From Daucus carota subsp. sativus (taxonomy: Eukaryota > Streptophyta > Magnoliopsida > Apiales > Apiaceae): a stretch of 64,000 bases of DNA. The translations under genes were made by a program, and so were the position numbers. Positions 1-11,669 of the stretch are shown here, piece by piece (the first letter of the stretch is position 1; each line of letters begins with the position of its first letter). The stretch is from the NCBI RefSeq assembly GCF_001625215.2, contig NC_030384.2, forward strand, positions 26,152,527 to 26,216,526. The letters are read 5' to 3'. The notes below the pieces were generated by a model. It had not been told where the DNA came from. It saw only the letters and a list, made by a program, of their open reading frames with translations, and did not search any database.

Positions 1-313
1 TCTAAAACAAAGAGCCCTTAAGTCATCTTATTTGTTATGATTTTATAATGTGTAATACCCAATAGTAAGCCTTATTAGGGTTAATGGGGTTTCATACAGC
101 TACCATATAAAGAATCTTATACAGTTTTGGTCGACAAGACAATTCCAACCTCTACCCCTCTATTCCCATCAGTTCAACATATGACCAGAGGCCAATCAAT
201 TCCCACAATCTTAGTTAGTATCTAAAGATATGGAATGAGGCATGTTATACAGTTTTATTGTAACCTTAATAATATCACATAAGATGATCTTTGATTATAC
301 ATGATCTAACACA
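1..313 (-). mobile_element. Possible 3' LTR of a retrotransposon, minus strand (partial)
   Basis: Read on the minus strand, a purine-rich tract (AAGGAGGG) at about 314-321 is followed by TGTGTTAGATCATG. This looks like a polypurine tract next to the TG start of a copia-type LTR that would run off the left edge. No second LTR, primer-binding site or pol domain is visible. The purine tract can also be read as part of a short open frame, so the call is weak. Confidence 0.22.
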
Positions 314-532
314 CCCTCCTTAAATTCAAAAGTGCACAAGAACTCATACACAAGCTCTTCATATGTGTCAACATCAAAATAATAAAATAATATAAATGAT
401 AATAACTTAACTAAATAATCTAGTAATATAATTAATAAAGTAGAATAATATTATATAAGTAATTTTATTATCTAAAATATAATACAACATAACACAAGAT
501 AATATAATGTTGCACACCCTTTTTTAAACCGT

Positions 533-560
533 CACTACTACAAAAATGAGCTTAGGATAC
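533..560 (+). mobile_element. CACTA-type terminus
   Basis: CACTACTACAAAAATGAGC is the usual start of an En/Spm (CACTA) terminal inverted repeat. I did not find the matching inverted end, so this may be a solo or nested terminus. From 560 to 1,050 I see only AT-rich sequence with no gene. Confidence 0.4.
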
Positions 561-1055
561 GGTCGTTATATAGAATTTTAGCATGTGCTATACAAGTATG
601 TAACTTGTATAACGTTTTTTTTAAATAAACGCTATGTAAGTTGCAAGGAAGAAAAATGTTACAAATAAGAAAATAGGAAAAATGATTAGCGCTTTTTTTA
701 GTAAAACACTATTTAAGTACAAACTTACAAATTATTTTGTTAAACGTTATGTAAGTTAACATTTTTTAAGTAATTTATATTATTCACTTATTAAGTTGAA
801 TACCTGGCTAGCGTTTATGACCCGTTGTCTAAGTTGGTGCATCGTATTTTCCCCAAATCAGTTTCTGCGAAGATATACATCTCCGGCTCAAACAAACAAG
901 TTAATCGATTAGGCTATTGCATCTAAGAGATTAATCATTAATTCATCATCGCCAGAATCTCTAGATCAGGCTGTTTATCGCCATCGTCGTTCATAACTTC
1001 CTCTAAATCGGGACAAATTTGTTGGGTCTCTGTGGTCATCATCTGTATTTTCCGA

Positions 1056-1335
1056 TCATTACTTCCTCTAAATCGGGACAAATTTTTCGGTCATCAGGTA
1101 TTCTTTACTATTTTTCTCATCAGTATTTGTTTTATGTGGTCATTACTTCAATTGATTTTGTGTATACTATTTGCCGGTCATGACTTCAATTGATTTTGTA
1201 TATATTATTTTCCGGTCATTACTTCCTCTAAATTAAGACAAATTTTCCGGTCATTAGGTATTCTTTACTGTTTTATCATCAGTATTTGTGTTATATGTTC
1301 ATTAATTCTGTTGAATTTGTGTATATTATTTGCGC
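1056..1335. repeat. Imperfect tandem duplication, about 160 bp unit
   Basis: The phrases 'cattacttcctctaaat', 'gacaaattttccggtcat' and 'ggtattctttact' recur in the same order near 1,056 and near 1,217. An extra shorter copy lies just upstream (about 990-1,020). No coding frame runs through it. Confidence 0.55.
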
Positions 1336-1615
1336 ATATATTATTCTTCTCATAACATCATTTTGAATAGATTTAAGCGTAGAAATTGTAGAAAGATCCC
1401 TATATTTTCTAATACTATTGTTAAACACCTCGTAATGGTTGTTAACAAACATATCTGACTTACAGATGAGTCTCAAAGCACTCATGCTCCACTGTTGCCT
1501 AGGTTTTTCAATGAGCCAGTCGCAACATTTCTTTGACAACTATCATTCACATACACGGATTAATTGATTACAACAAAGCAATGTAACATAAAAATATGTG
1601 CATGTGTTAATGTAT

Positions 1616-1815
1616 CACTACGCCATAGATGGCCAATTGTAATGCTCAAATCGTGTTACAATAGGTCCTAAATCCATTAAAATAAATCTACTATAACACT
1701 AGGGGCATTGCGTTTGCGAGCGTTACAATTGCTTCCTATTATAACACATTTGGAATCTAATGTAACAACTAAAAAGCATTACAACAACGACCTATTGTAA
1801 CAATATAATGGGATA
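1616..1815 (+). mobile_element. CACTA-type terminus with subterminal repeats
   Basis: CACTACGCCATAGATGGCC at 1,616 is a CACTA-like end. It is followed by many short subterminal repeats built on 'gttacaata' or its complement, a pattern typical of En/Spm-family ends where the transposase binds. The opposite end was not located. Confidence 0.5.
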
Positions 1816-1884
1816 TTATAATTGTCAAACCACTGATATACATTAGCTTAATCCACGTAGTTTTCTAATATAAGTGGGGCCAAC

Positions 1885-2215
1885 ACAGCCACGTCAACGA
1901 CCATGCTAACATGTGGGGCCCACATAACTATACTGCCTCCCACGTCAGTATGTGGGTCACATAGTGCCACGTTAGCATGTGTGGCCCACAAACCTCTGTG
2001 GGTCTCATCCGGACACGTCAGCATGTGGGTCCCACAACGAGGGACCATATGGCCACGTCATCATGTGGGACCCACATTGCCATGTGATTTGCCATGTCAG
2101 CAGGTGGGGGCCCCACTTGGCTCTGTTTTCTTCCACGTCAGCATGTTGGGGCCCCCACAACCACATGGTCTCACATGTGGGACCCACATTGCCACGTCAG
2201 TATTTTGAACCCACA
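1885..2215. repeat. GC-rich tandem array, about 38-bp unit with palindromic core
   Basis: About eight or nine degenerate copies share the pattern CCACGTCAGCATGTGGG-N-CCCACA. Each unit contains a near-palindrome (TGTGGG/CCCACA) and an ACGTCA motif. The array is far more GC-rich than its surroundings and lies just inside the CACTA-type end at 1,616, so it may be a subterminal repeat array. Short open frames across it on both strands are a by-product of the repeat. Confidence 0.7.
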
Positions 2216-2629
2216 CTGTCACTTCATTATGCGGGACTGACTTATTGGGTTTTACCATGCTTATTGTAACACTAAAAAAGTGCTATTTCAATAGCATTTA
2301 TTTGTCTTAGGTAACACTAGCTATGTCAACTATACACAAACAACGAATATAACACTGAAATAAGCAATTGTAACACATTTTTGAAAAATGCTGCCATGCC
2401 TGCATTGTTTAGGTAACATTCCCCTTCAAAATATAATCCAAAAAACATTTATCCAAACTTCCAACCAAGCATCGAGCCAAAAACTGCAAATATCCAACTC
2501 CAAAACTACAACCATCCTCCAACAAGTCGAATATAAAACTATCCATCCATACTACTTAAGAACTCTAACATCAAAATTAATCCAATAACAAAAACTAAGC
2601 ACCAAAATTTCATAGTAAATAAAGTCATT

Positions 2630-2770
2630 GCAGGATAAACACAAACAGAGTTATATTCAAGAAATATAACTTCACTTCCATCTCACTCTCTAGATGACTA
2701 ATCTCTGCGTTCAGCTCCTCGACCTTAGACTGTTGAACTAGAGTAGCCGGAGTTTCTGTCGGGCAACTGC
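2630..2770 (-). CDS. Possible last exon of a coiled-coil protein (transposon ORF?)
   Basis: On the minus strand one frame reads PTETPATLVQQSKVEELNAE and continues through a heptad-like acidic and hydrophobic stretch for roughly 45 residues to a stop. Such a C-terminal coil is common in plant CACTA-associated ORFs, and it lies just inside the CACTA-like end at 1,616 with its 3' end toward that terminus. No splice sites or upstream exons were identified with confidence. From 2,800 to 3,700 I see only AT-rich sequence. Confidence 0.25.
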
Positions 2771-3739
2771 TGTACCTTGCCTTCCCACCAACCAATCTCA
2801 ACGGTTCTTTTTTCTAGGATCTTTATAGAAATCCCACAAGAGAAAGTTTCATCAAGTTTAGAGAGGTAAAGGTATAATGAGTTCAAATATATACTTTTGA
2901 TGATAATATAGTTACAATTTTGTTTTTGTTCCATGGCTCTTGACGTAGCCACCTAAAAGAGCACAACAATTTTGATTCTAAAAAAGAGATCACAACTTTA
3001 CTGAAATTAAAATATAAACTAGAGAATGTGAAAATGTTAGTTTTGAAAATAACAAGGTGAGTAAAGGAGTGCTTAGCAAATATAATAATTTAAAACAATT
3101 AAACAAATGAAACCCGAAGTATACATCCAAAATCATGATTTAATCGTGAAACCATATCTATTTCAAAAGTTTAATTAATTTTCCTTATAAAAAATGTTTA
3201 ATTAATTTTAGAATTCCACATTATTTAGATATATTTGACATTTTAAACTTCTATTGCTGCGTTACCGAATAACGGGCCTCTTTTGCAACTTCGATATTTG
3301 ATAATATTACATATACGCGAAAAGTAAGAAAATATATAAGTATATTATAAAACCTTAACTTTCTTAATCTTTGTTTGATTTCAATAATCAAAGCAACTTT
3401 AACAAAGTGATTAATAACCGTTTACCTTAAAGCTAGTATTGAATTTAATATTTTTTTTTGAAGTTAATGATATATATATATTATCGTTTAAAGATCAACA
3501 TATAATAATACGAGCCTCAATATAGTTTTTTTGAAATTGTTCAATTTAATATAGCATTTTTTAGTCCAACAATTATAATATTTGTTAACCTCCAACATGA
3601 TCAATATGTGTTGTTTTATTCCTACAAAATTTGTGAAATTATATCTAAAAATAAAATATATGAAAAAACCATTGTATAGTTTGGAAGAAAAACACATTAA
3701 TATCTCCTTGGAAGTTACAAAATAGAAAAAACCTAAAAC

Positions 3740-3902
3740 CTAAGAGGCACTAGCTTGGTTATTGTAAGTGTGTACTTCCTTCTTGTTTGCTTCCAGATGT
3801 TCAATAACATCATGGAGACTATTAATAGTCTCTTGAAAATCCCTAGCCTTGACCTCAAGGTCACTTTTTTGAGCTAATGCTTCCACTAGCATTAATGAAG
3901 AA
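3740..3902 (-). CDS. Coiled-coil C-terminal exon of gene copy a
   Basis: A polypyrimidine tract and acceptor (GGTTTAAG) precede an open frame of about 53 residues ending in a TAG. The frame is a charged heptad-type helix (for example EVKARDFQETINSLHDVIEH), so a coiled coil is likely. It lies directly downstream, on the minus strand, of the copy a gene remnant. The intron before it (about 3,903-4,007) matches 46,392-46,503 in inverted orientation, which ties this exon to the gene family of the inverted duplication. It is probably the last exon of the B3-like gene. The other copies have lost this exon or been cut before it. Confidence 0.4.
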
Positions 3903-4189
3903 CTTAAACCAAAAAAGATTGGGGATCTATATAATGCAGTAATCTTGGGAGAGTATGGGACTATATACCTAGATAAAATAAGGGTGAATTGAGGGAGGAG
4001 GGTTTAGTTCTCTTTATTATATTGACACCTACAAATTAATAAAGAAGAAAAGTTGTAAGTCAGATTTTCGAACTGAACTTTCTAATTATGTAGATTAAAA
4101 AATGACTAATTTAATATAAACACATTAAGCAAATAATAGATGCTGCACTTACTTAGATGTTTATGTAATTACCTTAAACTTGAGGGGCA

Positions 4190-5150
4190 TGAGTTTTTCA
4201 ATCTATGGACACCATCAAATTGTTTCCAACTATCACCATCAAATTGAAAATTTATGCAAATTGTTTTAGTGAGACATTTTTTGTTGCTAAATCAGGAAAT
4301 TCTTTAATAGGAAAATAAGATACAAATGCAGTCACGCAAACAACACTGATCCCTTCTCTACTGATAATCCTTACAGATTGACAAAAGTTCTTAAACAAAA
4401 GCATGATGACATAACCTAATAGTAGAAACACCATGATAAAATAAACTTCCCCTATACATTACTTTGAATCATCAGTTCTTCATAGACAACCCAATTCCTT
4501 AGAATCCGTTCTACCTCCATTAACTCCATGTCTTCTATCTGCATTTTTGCCTCCTCGTCAGGCAGAGCAATCTCTACCACTCAATCACCTTGAGCTCCTT
4601 GGACATGTTGATAACTAAGTTACTCTTTCCATTCTTTGCCGATTCTTTCCTCTATTCCGCTAGGGAATTATGACTGCCTCGAAAAACTCCCTCCAAGACA
4701 TCCTTCGTTGGGTTTGTGGACTCAGATTCAGAATATTGAACTCCAATTAGAGTTAGGTATTTGAAAGTTGGACTCCTATTTTGGTTAGGCCATTTTCTGA
4801 ACCACGTAAATCTTTGTTTTGTATGATTGTCCTTTATTTTCACCTTCTTCTTTATTCACTTTGGGTTTTTCTTTAGTTGTTGTATACTCAACAACTGTAA
4901 TGAAGACACTCGGCCATAATTCCTATTCCATATTTAGGACAACCCTAGTAAACCGGAGATATAAATCAGTTAGCCACCCATGCTCAAGTGCACTTACCAC
5001 TTCCACTTTGAATACACCATTGTCATCAAAACTCAAAAGTCTTATCCGCATAAATCTTTTCTTTTCCTATAAATTTTCTCACCTCTTCAATCTGTCCGTA
5101 GCAAGTTGAGATACTTGAGAAATAACATCTGTGGCCTCGTCCCTGTATCA
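4190..5150 (-). pseudogene. Copy a of the B3-like gene (pseudogene)
   Basis: On the minus strand this stretch carries the motifs found in copies b, c and d: QVSQLA, GKEKIYADK, NGVFKVEVV, HGWLTD and KDVLEG, followed by an acidic tail and the 3' intron sequence shared with the others. The frame is broken in several places, and about 130 bp at 4,740-4,880 has no counterpart in the other copies. The order is direct with copy b (both minus), so a and b look like an older tandem duplication that was later inverted to give c and d. Confidence 0.6.
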
Positions 5151-5572
5151 ATTCAATATTTTATTTTATTTTGATATTTAGCTACCATGGATAGAATAAG
5201 TAGATACTAGCATATGCATGGTTGTCTCATCATGAAATTAGAAATATTTTGAACAAAATTAAAACATAAATTCTGTACTAAACTTGTTTGAAGTTGCATT
5301 AGTTTCACTAGTTGACAACTAAAATTTCACAACAAATAATTTTTTTTAAAATTTTGATATTTTCTAAAGTCATTAAAAAATAGATTGTAATATCGGTACG
5401 GTTGGATCATCAAGAAAATACAGTATTTTTTCTGCTTAAAAATAAAACATCAGTTTGGAACCAGACTTTTTTGAAGTAGTAGTAGTGTTACTAATTGACT
5501 ATTAAAATTTCACATCAAATATATTTTTTAGTTTTTGATAATTTTGTAATAAATTAAAATAAGTTTATCTCA

Positions 5573-5816
5573 ACCTCTATACGGTTGAATCATCAAGAAA
5601 TACTTTAAAGACTTTTTAAATGTAAATTGAATTTGTATAAAAAATGAAAGTTCTGCGAAATGCTAGACAGGACTCAAACCTGACTCAGACTCGAACCTCT
5701 ATACGGTTGAATCATCAAGAAATACTTTAAAGACTTTTTAAATGTAAATTGAATTTGTATAAAAAATGAAAGTTCTGCGAAATGCTAGACACGACTCAAA
5801 CCTGACTCAGACTCGA
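5573..5816. repeat. 122-bp tandem duplication
   Basis: The block starting ACGGTTGAATCATCAAGAAA at 5,581 recurs at 5,703 almost unchanged, so two copies of about 122 bp lie head to tail. The block also has an inverted, diverged counterpart in the right arm near 16,560-16,690, but only as one copy. The duplication therefore followed the inversion. Confidence 0.85.
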
Positions 5817-5987
5817 ATCTACCCAAATTTTCGCCAACAACTCAAACTCGAGTTCGAATAACAAAAAATGTTCGATAAACTTAACGACCAAACTATACTT
5901 GTCAAGAAAAAACCCGAACTCGAACTCGATAACTAAAAACTCCACTCGATTCGGTTCATTAACAGCCTTATTCAAGAGAGTACAAGA

Positions 5988-5993
<6 letters not shown>

Positions 5994-6046
<53 letters not shown>

Positions 6047-6608
6047 CAAGTGATCAAATAGAAACTAATGTTATTCTAGAAACTAGAAACCACTCCCATG
6101 ATCACTGTTATAACTGCTAATATCACTCGTTTATACGATATTTATCACTATTTTATGCAGTTAAATTAGCAAATTTTTATTATTGATAATTGAGAAAATT
6201 TACTTATGTTTGCTAGTGGTTATCGATTATTGATGATCAATTATAGCTGTAGGAGGTCTATGATGATAAAAAAATGATGAGATGAGGTGTGTGGTGGTGG
6301 TAAATAATCACTAGTAATGGCAAGTTATGGTGACAAGCGGTGGTAGGTCAATCGTGGGTATAGGTGACCACGGTAGCAGTGGAATGGGTTGATAATGATG
6401 CCCGGAGGTTCATCAATGTGGTATGAGTGAAGATGATGATGATATATGTTGTATATATGTATATTTATATATCTATATTTTCTGAGATTTTTTGTATAGG
6501 AAATAGTGATTTGTGATGTACAAACGAGTGATATTTGCAGTTAAAAATAGTGATAAAAAATGGTCCGATACTAGTTTCTAGGCTAATTTAGTTTCTAGTG
6601 GAGTAAGC

Positions 6609-6657
<49 letters not shown>
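5994..6657. mobile_element. (TA)n-flanked element 1 (Micron-like)
   Basis: A core of about 567 bp (6,045-6,611) starts GGCAAGTGATCAAATAGAAAC and ends GTGGAGTAAGCCCC. Long (TA)n runs flank it on both sides (about 50 and 46 bp). The right arm lacks it: near 16,370 the sequence joins through a short TATATA. It is therefore an insertion in a TA microsatellite, the behaviour described for rice Micron elements. No ORF is present. Confidence 0.65.
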
Positions 6658-6660
<3 letters not shown>

Positions 6661-6789
6661 AACTGAACTTTCACAATTTCGATAATTAATTTGTTAATTA
6701 TGTAGATTCACAAATGTAGAATTGTATGTAAATATTTTAAGCAAATAACAGATACATACATGCATTAGCTTAGATATTTATGTAATTGC

Positions 6790-7200
6790 CTTAAACTCTA
6801 GTGGCATGAGTTTTTCAATTGTTATAGTATTGCCACCATCCAATTTGTTTTGAACTGCAAGTGCAAGTTTATTCACACTGAACTGAGTGATATACTCTTT
6901 ACCATCTTCACTAACAGAACCTTTTCATCACACTCAGGTAAGTGGGTTTCAACAAAACTTGCAGGATAACTCTTGTTCCAAATGATTACACCAAAGAAAA
7001 CAAGGTTAAGTATAAAATCCACACTCCATCTATTAGTTATAACACTCTGGGAAGTATTTTGGGTAATTCGCAGCTTGTAGAGAGACATTTTTAATGCTAT
7101 ATCAGGAAATTCATTAATAGGAACAAAAGATACAAGTGCAGCCACAGAAAAACACTGAGACAAGTCAACATGCCAGTATTTGGATCCCTGCCCTACTTAT
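6790..7200 (-). pseudogene. Copy b, B3-like DNA-binding exon (frameshifted)
   Basis: The minus strand reads SFVETHLPECDEKVLLV. After a one-base frame change it reads DGKEYITQFSVNKLAL, a KLDGGNTITIEKLMPL stretch and FKAIT. The pattern (hydrophobic strand, F..HLPE, V.LV, DG.E, then W..F....L..G in copy c, then K..PL.FK) fits the B3 fold of the At3g19184/At5g42700 type. Copy c keeps GDGWTRFAVENRLDGGN, which strengthens the reading. B3 domains bind DNA in nuclear transcription factors. The frameshift and loss of the GDGW segment suggest this copy is non-functional. Confidence 0.45.
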
Positions 7201-7296
7201 AATCCTTACAAATTGACAGAAGTTCATAAAAAAAGCATGACGAAATAACCTAACAACACAGAAGAAACACCATAATTAGACATCTTCCCATGCACA

Positions 7297-7825
7297 TTAC
7301 TTTGCATTATTCAGTTCTTCATATATAGCCCATTCCATTAGAATCTGTTCTACCTCCATTGAGTCCATGTCTTCCATATGCTTTATTGCGTCCTCATCCG
7401 GTAGAGGAATCCCTACCACTGAATCATCTTGACCTCCTTGGACAGGGTTGATAACAAAGTTGCTGTTTCCTGGCACCGAATTAAGACTGCCCCCAGCAAC
7501 TCCCTCCAAGACATCCTTGACAAAGAGACCAGGCCATAACTCCTGTTCCAAGTTTAGCACAACCCTACTAAAAACTGGTGATACCTCTGTTAGCCACCCA
7601 TTCTCCAGTGCTGTTACCACTTTCACATTCAATAAACCGTTGTCATTAAAAGCCTTATCCGCATAGATCTTTTCTTTTCCTTTAAATTTCCTCACCTCTT
7701 CACTGTGGTCCATAGCAAGTTGAGATACTTGAGGAATAACTTCTATGGCCTCCTCCAAGTCACGATGATTTTCCTCCTCTACAGCTTGTAGAGAGACATT
7801 GGGAATCCATCTTTTCCTTTGGCTC
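7297..7825 (-). CDS. Copy b, exon with the unrecognised conserved domain
   Basis: The frame is open from about 7,800 to a TAA at 7,297, giving about 165 residues, the best-kept copy of this domain. It reads EEENHRDLEEAIEVIPQVSQ, then a core KGKEKIYADKAFNDNG, VVTALENGWLTE, SPVFSRVVLNLEQEL and FVKDVLEG, then an acidic C-terminus with MEVEQILMEWAIYEELN. I do not recognise the family. Copies a, c and d and the ORF at 42,033-43,203 share the core, so the domain is conserved beyond this locus. It lies between the acidic N-terminal exon (9,743-9,952) and the B3-like exon (6,790-7,200) on the same strand, so one gene is likely. Intervening splice sites were not resolved. Confidence 0.5.
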
Positions 7826-7999
7826 CTTCATGTGACATGTATACCAAGTAGTCAAGTAATTATGTAGTTAGTGCAGGCACAAAAAAATAAAGACAGATGT
7901 TTTACATGTAGAAAGCATTCATTCGTTCAGTTACATAGTCACGTAACCAATGGCAGAACGAGGACTAAAATCTTGGGGTGACTCAAATATTTAATTATA

Positions 8000-9700
8000 T
8001 CCCTAAGAACTTCCACTACCGATGGACACATCAAAAAGAGACTAGTGATGGACACATTAAAAAGATACGAAGTATTGTTTTAAGATGTCAACCCCACCAT
8101 GTATCTCATGTTCGAATTAAAGAAGTTTCTTGATTCTTCCTTTTTTTCTCAGAAAATATATCATCACTTTCTATAGGTTATAGTGTAAGCATATCAATAC
8201 GACAAAGTTGATAAAAATTATCACTTATGCAAGAGAAAATATAGCCACAACAACCACTAATAACTGCAATTTCATGATTCTCGTGGTATTTAAATGTATG
8301 CAATGTCTGACTCATGGTAATTTAAAGTAATTCGACAGTACCAAATTCAACTACCACATTTCTATAATTCACAACTAACAAAGAATTCTATATTATCGTT
8401 CTAATTAGTAAGGACTTCCAAATTCAATTGAAGATCAAACAAACGACATAGGTGTTAGAGAGAAACTTTCAAACTCCAACTCTTTGGGAAACCCCGATTA
8501 ACAATTTCATTATACAAAATCACAAAAGATACAAAAAGATAAAAGACTAGCCATTTATCCGAGAATCAAAAAACTCATGAACAAAAAGTGATAAAAATAA
8601 AAAGATAATCAATCAATCTATGAAACCTTGCAATTTAGAATGAAAGTGAGAAGACAGTGTATTCACTAATCACTGAAACACTGAATGAATGTAGAGAGGG
8701 GAAGGAGGGGGAGGATAATGTCCGGTGTACTTTATTGGACATTTAAAAAAAAAAATAGGTTGACATCTATAATTCAGCTGGGGTTGAAAAAATATACAAT
8801 ATATTTTCGAGCTTAGCTCTCTACGATCCCCTGGCCCTCCTCTAGTTCGGCCACTGAGTAATACATAATTAATTTACTTGTGAACCTTGTTTGTTAAAAA
8901 ATATAGAAAAATGCTATAGGTACATGATTACAAAAATGGTTTTAAATGACACACGTTTGTAATTTAAATAATAAGAGTGGACCCTGCATTCACGTTAATC
9001 TCCCAAATTAAATCATTTCAAACACCAAAATTGATTTCACATATTTTTAGCAATTTTTTTATCCAATATACTCAGAAATATATCTACAAAATTTACTTTT
9101 AAAAAATTATTTAATATATGTTGAGCACTAACATTTTCAAACTTTTAAATGGAGATAAAGAACATATGATTGATAAATGATTTATATAATTTTTTTAAAA
9201 TTATATGGTTTATGAGAGCAATACCAATTTTTTTAATTAAGATATAATCTCATATATGTATTGTTAAAAATAATTACAAATTTTTATATATAGATCATAT
9301 ATCAATATATCACTTATATATATACAGAAAAACACACAAGTGTGCAAGTGTATGTGTATATATACCAACAAATAATAGCACTTGACATTATGAATTTCCG
9401 TTTATGACTTGGCAAAAATGTTGTTATATAATATTTTTAATTAATAAGACTAATTAAGAAATATATATTAAAAGAATTTAAAACAAATTCACAAAATCTT
9501 TTTTCTCACCTTGTCCCTCTGGTAGCCCCTAGCACCTACATCAATAATTGAATTTACTATTAGTCATCTTATCACCTAACAAGTAACCATCCATATATAT
9601 ATTCTAATCTAATAAAATAAGATTAAAAAATAAATGTAACAATAGGAAGACATCATCTTATTATAGAGAAAGTATTGAGAAAAACATAATTTGCACAAAT
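8000..9700. other. Left-arm intron or intergenic sequence mirrored in the right arm
   Basis: No gene seen. The stretch is matched in inverted orientation by about 10,620-13,000, for example ACACAAGTGTGCAAGTG near 9,330 against CACTTGCACACTTGTGT near 10,918. It probably represents intron 1 of the B3-like gene copies plus decayed repeats. The right arm has gained a LINE tail and a MITE that are absent here. Confidence 0.55.
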
Positions 9701-9742
9701 AATTTGAACATATAAATAATTATGAAAATTTGTATAGGATAC

Positions 9743-9952
9743 CAAGGATCTTGTTTCAGTATTGGAATTGGAATAGTCTCTTTCCGGTTCTTCATCAAAT
9801 TCAGGATTTGGTAGAGAAAGTGTTGGATTGGAATTGAAAGGTTTTGCTTGGAGATTTTTTTGATTTTCAACTTCAGAGAGTGGTAGATCGGAAGTGAGAG
9901 TATTTGTTTGGGGATTTTTTTGATTTTCAACTTCAGCATCATTTGTTCCCAT
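9743..9952 (-). CDS. Copy b, acidic N-terminal exon 1
   Basis: ATG at 9,952 opens 70 codons to a donor (CTTG|GTATCC). The protein begins MGTNDAEVENQKNPQ and holds two imperfect repeats of NPQTNTLTSDLPLSEVENQK, then an acidic stretch with PEFDEEPERDYSNSN. A TATA-like element (TATATATA) lies about 90 bp upstream in the central promoter. The right-arm copy has the same start but a frameshift, so this arm is the better preserved. No signal peptide is evident. The low-complexity acidic composition would suit a transcription-factor N-terminus, but that is inference. Confidence 0.5.
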
Positions 9953-9999
9953 CTCAACTGATGATGTTGTTTTTCTGATAGACTAAATACTTTGTAGGA

Positions 10000-10330
10000 T
10001 GTTATCTTTGAAGAAACTGAGTGAGATGGGATGGTAGGATAGCAATATATATAAAGCTTTATTTTAGTATAATCTAGATTCTTCTACATAATCCATGATT
10101 TTGGAGGCCTAAAATAAATCAAAATTGGGCCTTAATATGCTTGAATTTTAATTATAACAAGGCCCAATTTTGATTTGGTTGAGGCCTCCAAAATCATGGT
10201 TTATGTAGAAGAATCTAGATTATACTAATATAAACCTTTATAAATATTGCTATCCTACCATCCCATCTCACTCAGTTACTTCAAAGATAACATCCTGCAA
10301 ACTATTTAGTCTATTAGAAAAACAACATCG
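10000..10330. promoter_or_regulatory. Palindrome centre: shared divergent promoter of copies b and c
   Basis: The two arms meet here. AATCAAAATTGGGCC at about 10,115 is mirrored by GGCCCAATTTTGATT at about 10,162, with a short unpaired centre of about 30 bp. Moving outward, both arms share 'tagattatacta', a TATA-like box, 'attgctatcctaccatcccatctcactcagtt', 'caaagataacatcct' and then the ATG of exon 1. Both divergent genes thus keep the same proximal promoter and 5' UTR. Transcription through this centre would give a long hairpin RNA. Confidence 0.6.
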
Positions 10331-10349
10331 TCAGTTGAGATGGGAACAA

Positions 10350-10560
10350 ACAATGCTGAAGTTGAAAAGTCAAAATAATCCCCAAACAAATACTTTCACT
10401 TCCGATCTACCACTTTCTGAAGTTGAAAATCAAAAAAAACTTTCGATCCCAATCCATCACTTTCTCTACCAAATCCTGAATTTGATGAAGAACCGGAAAA
10501 GGCTCTTCCAATTCCAATACCGAAACAAGATCTTTGGTATCCTATACAAATTTTCATTAC
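10350..10560 (+). pseudogene. Copy c, N-terminal exon 1 (frameshifted)
   Basis: This is the mirror of 9,743-9,952, beginning MGTNNAEVE. A one-base insertion (GAAAAGTCAAAATAATCC against GAAAATCAAAAAAATCC) causes a stop after about a dozen codons, and a 12-15 bp deletion removes part of the second repeat. The donor site (CTTTGGTATCC) survives. The copy is non-coding as it stands. Confidence 0.55.
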
Positions 10561-11289
10561 TATTTATATGTTTAAATCATTTCTGCGAATTATATTTTTC
10601 TCAATAGTTTCCCTATAATAAGATGATGTCTTCATGTTTTTACAATTATTTTTTAGTGGTATTTTATTATATTGGAATATATATAGGTGGTTACTTCTTA
10701 GGTTACTAATAGTTAATTTTTCTTTATTGATGTCGGTGCTAGGGGCTACGCGAGGCACAAGGTGAGAATAAGATTTTGTGAATTTTTTTTAAATTTTTTT
10801 AGTATATATTTCTTAAGTCTTATAAAATAAAAATATCATACAATAAAATTTTAGCTAAGTCATAAACTCAAAATTCATAATGTCAAGTGCTATTATTTGT
10901 TGGGATATATACACATACACTTGCACACTTGTGTGTTTGTGTATATATATATTTAAGTGATATATAGATATATGATCTCTTAATAAAAATTTGTAATTAT
11001 TTTTAAAAATACATATGTGAGATTATATCTTAATTTAAGAATATTTGTATTACTCTCATAAATCATATACCATAAAAAAATTATATGAATCATTTATCAA
11101 TCATATGTTTTTTATTTCCATTTAAAAGTTTGAAAATATTAGTACTCAACATATATTAAATAATTTTTAGAAGTAAATCTTGTTGATACATTTTTGAGTA
11201 TATTGGGTAGAAAATTTCTAAAAATATGTGAAATCAATTTTGGTGTTTGAAATGATATAATTTGGGAGATTAATGTGAATGGAGGTCCA

Positions 11290-11518
11290 CTCTTTTTTTT
11301 TTAAGAAAAGAAGATAATTCAATAAATAATAGCCATACGGCATCTACAAGAATGATCGAGTCGAACAAACATAGAAAAAATTAAAATGTCTGTCTTCATA
11401 CCCAAGATGAGACAAATAATCGATGTTGAAATTGACGATGGTACATGTATAGATGCTTGTTCTGTGTTCACCATATTTTCCAAAAACTCTATCAACCACA
11501 AATGCAATCCCCCGCTTA
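11290..11518 (-). mobile_element. 5'-truncated LINE tail inserted in the right arm
   Basis: A poly-T run at 11,291-11,301 begins about 228 bp that the left arm lacks. The left arm reads straight across as GGTCCACTCTTATTATTTAAATT in inverse. Poly-T at the left means the tail belongs to a minus-strand LINE or other poly-A retroelement. A clear target duplication was not found. Confidence 0.5.
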
Positions 11519-11669
11519 TTATTTAAATTACAAACATGTGTCATTTTATATCCATTTTTGTACTCATGTACCTATAGCATTTTTCTATATTTTTTAACTA
11601 ACAAGGTTCACAAGTAAATTAATTATGTACTAGTAAGTGGCCAAACCAGAGAGGGGCTAGAAGATGTTA

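Noticed and set aside
1848..2269. Several overlapping open frames on both strands
   Set aside because: They are created by the GC-rich tandem array, have no family resemblance and overlap each other.
6872..7163. Straight 96-codon minus-strand ORF as a stand-alone protein
   Set aside because: Comparison with copy c shows it crosses an exon start and then leaves the B3 frame after a one-base shift; it is part of a broken gene copy.
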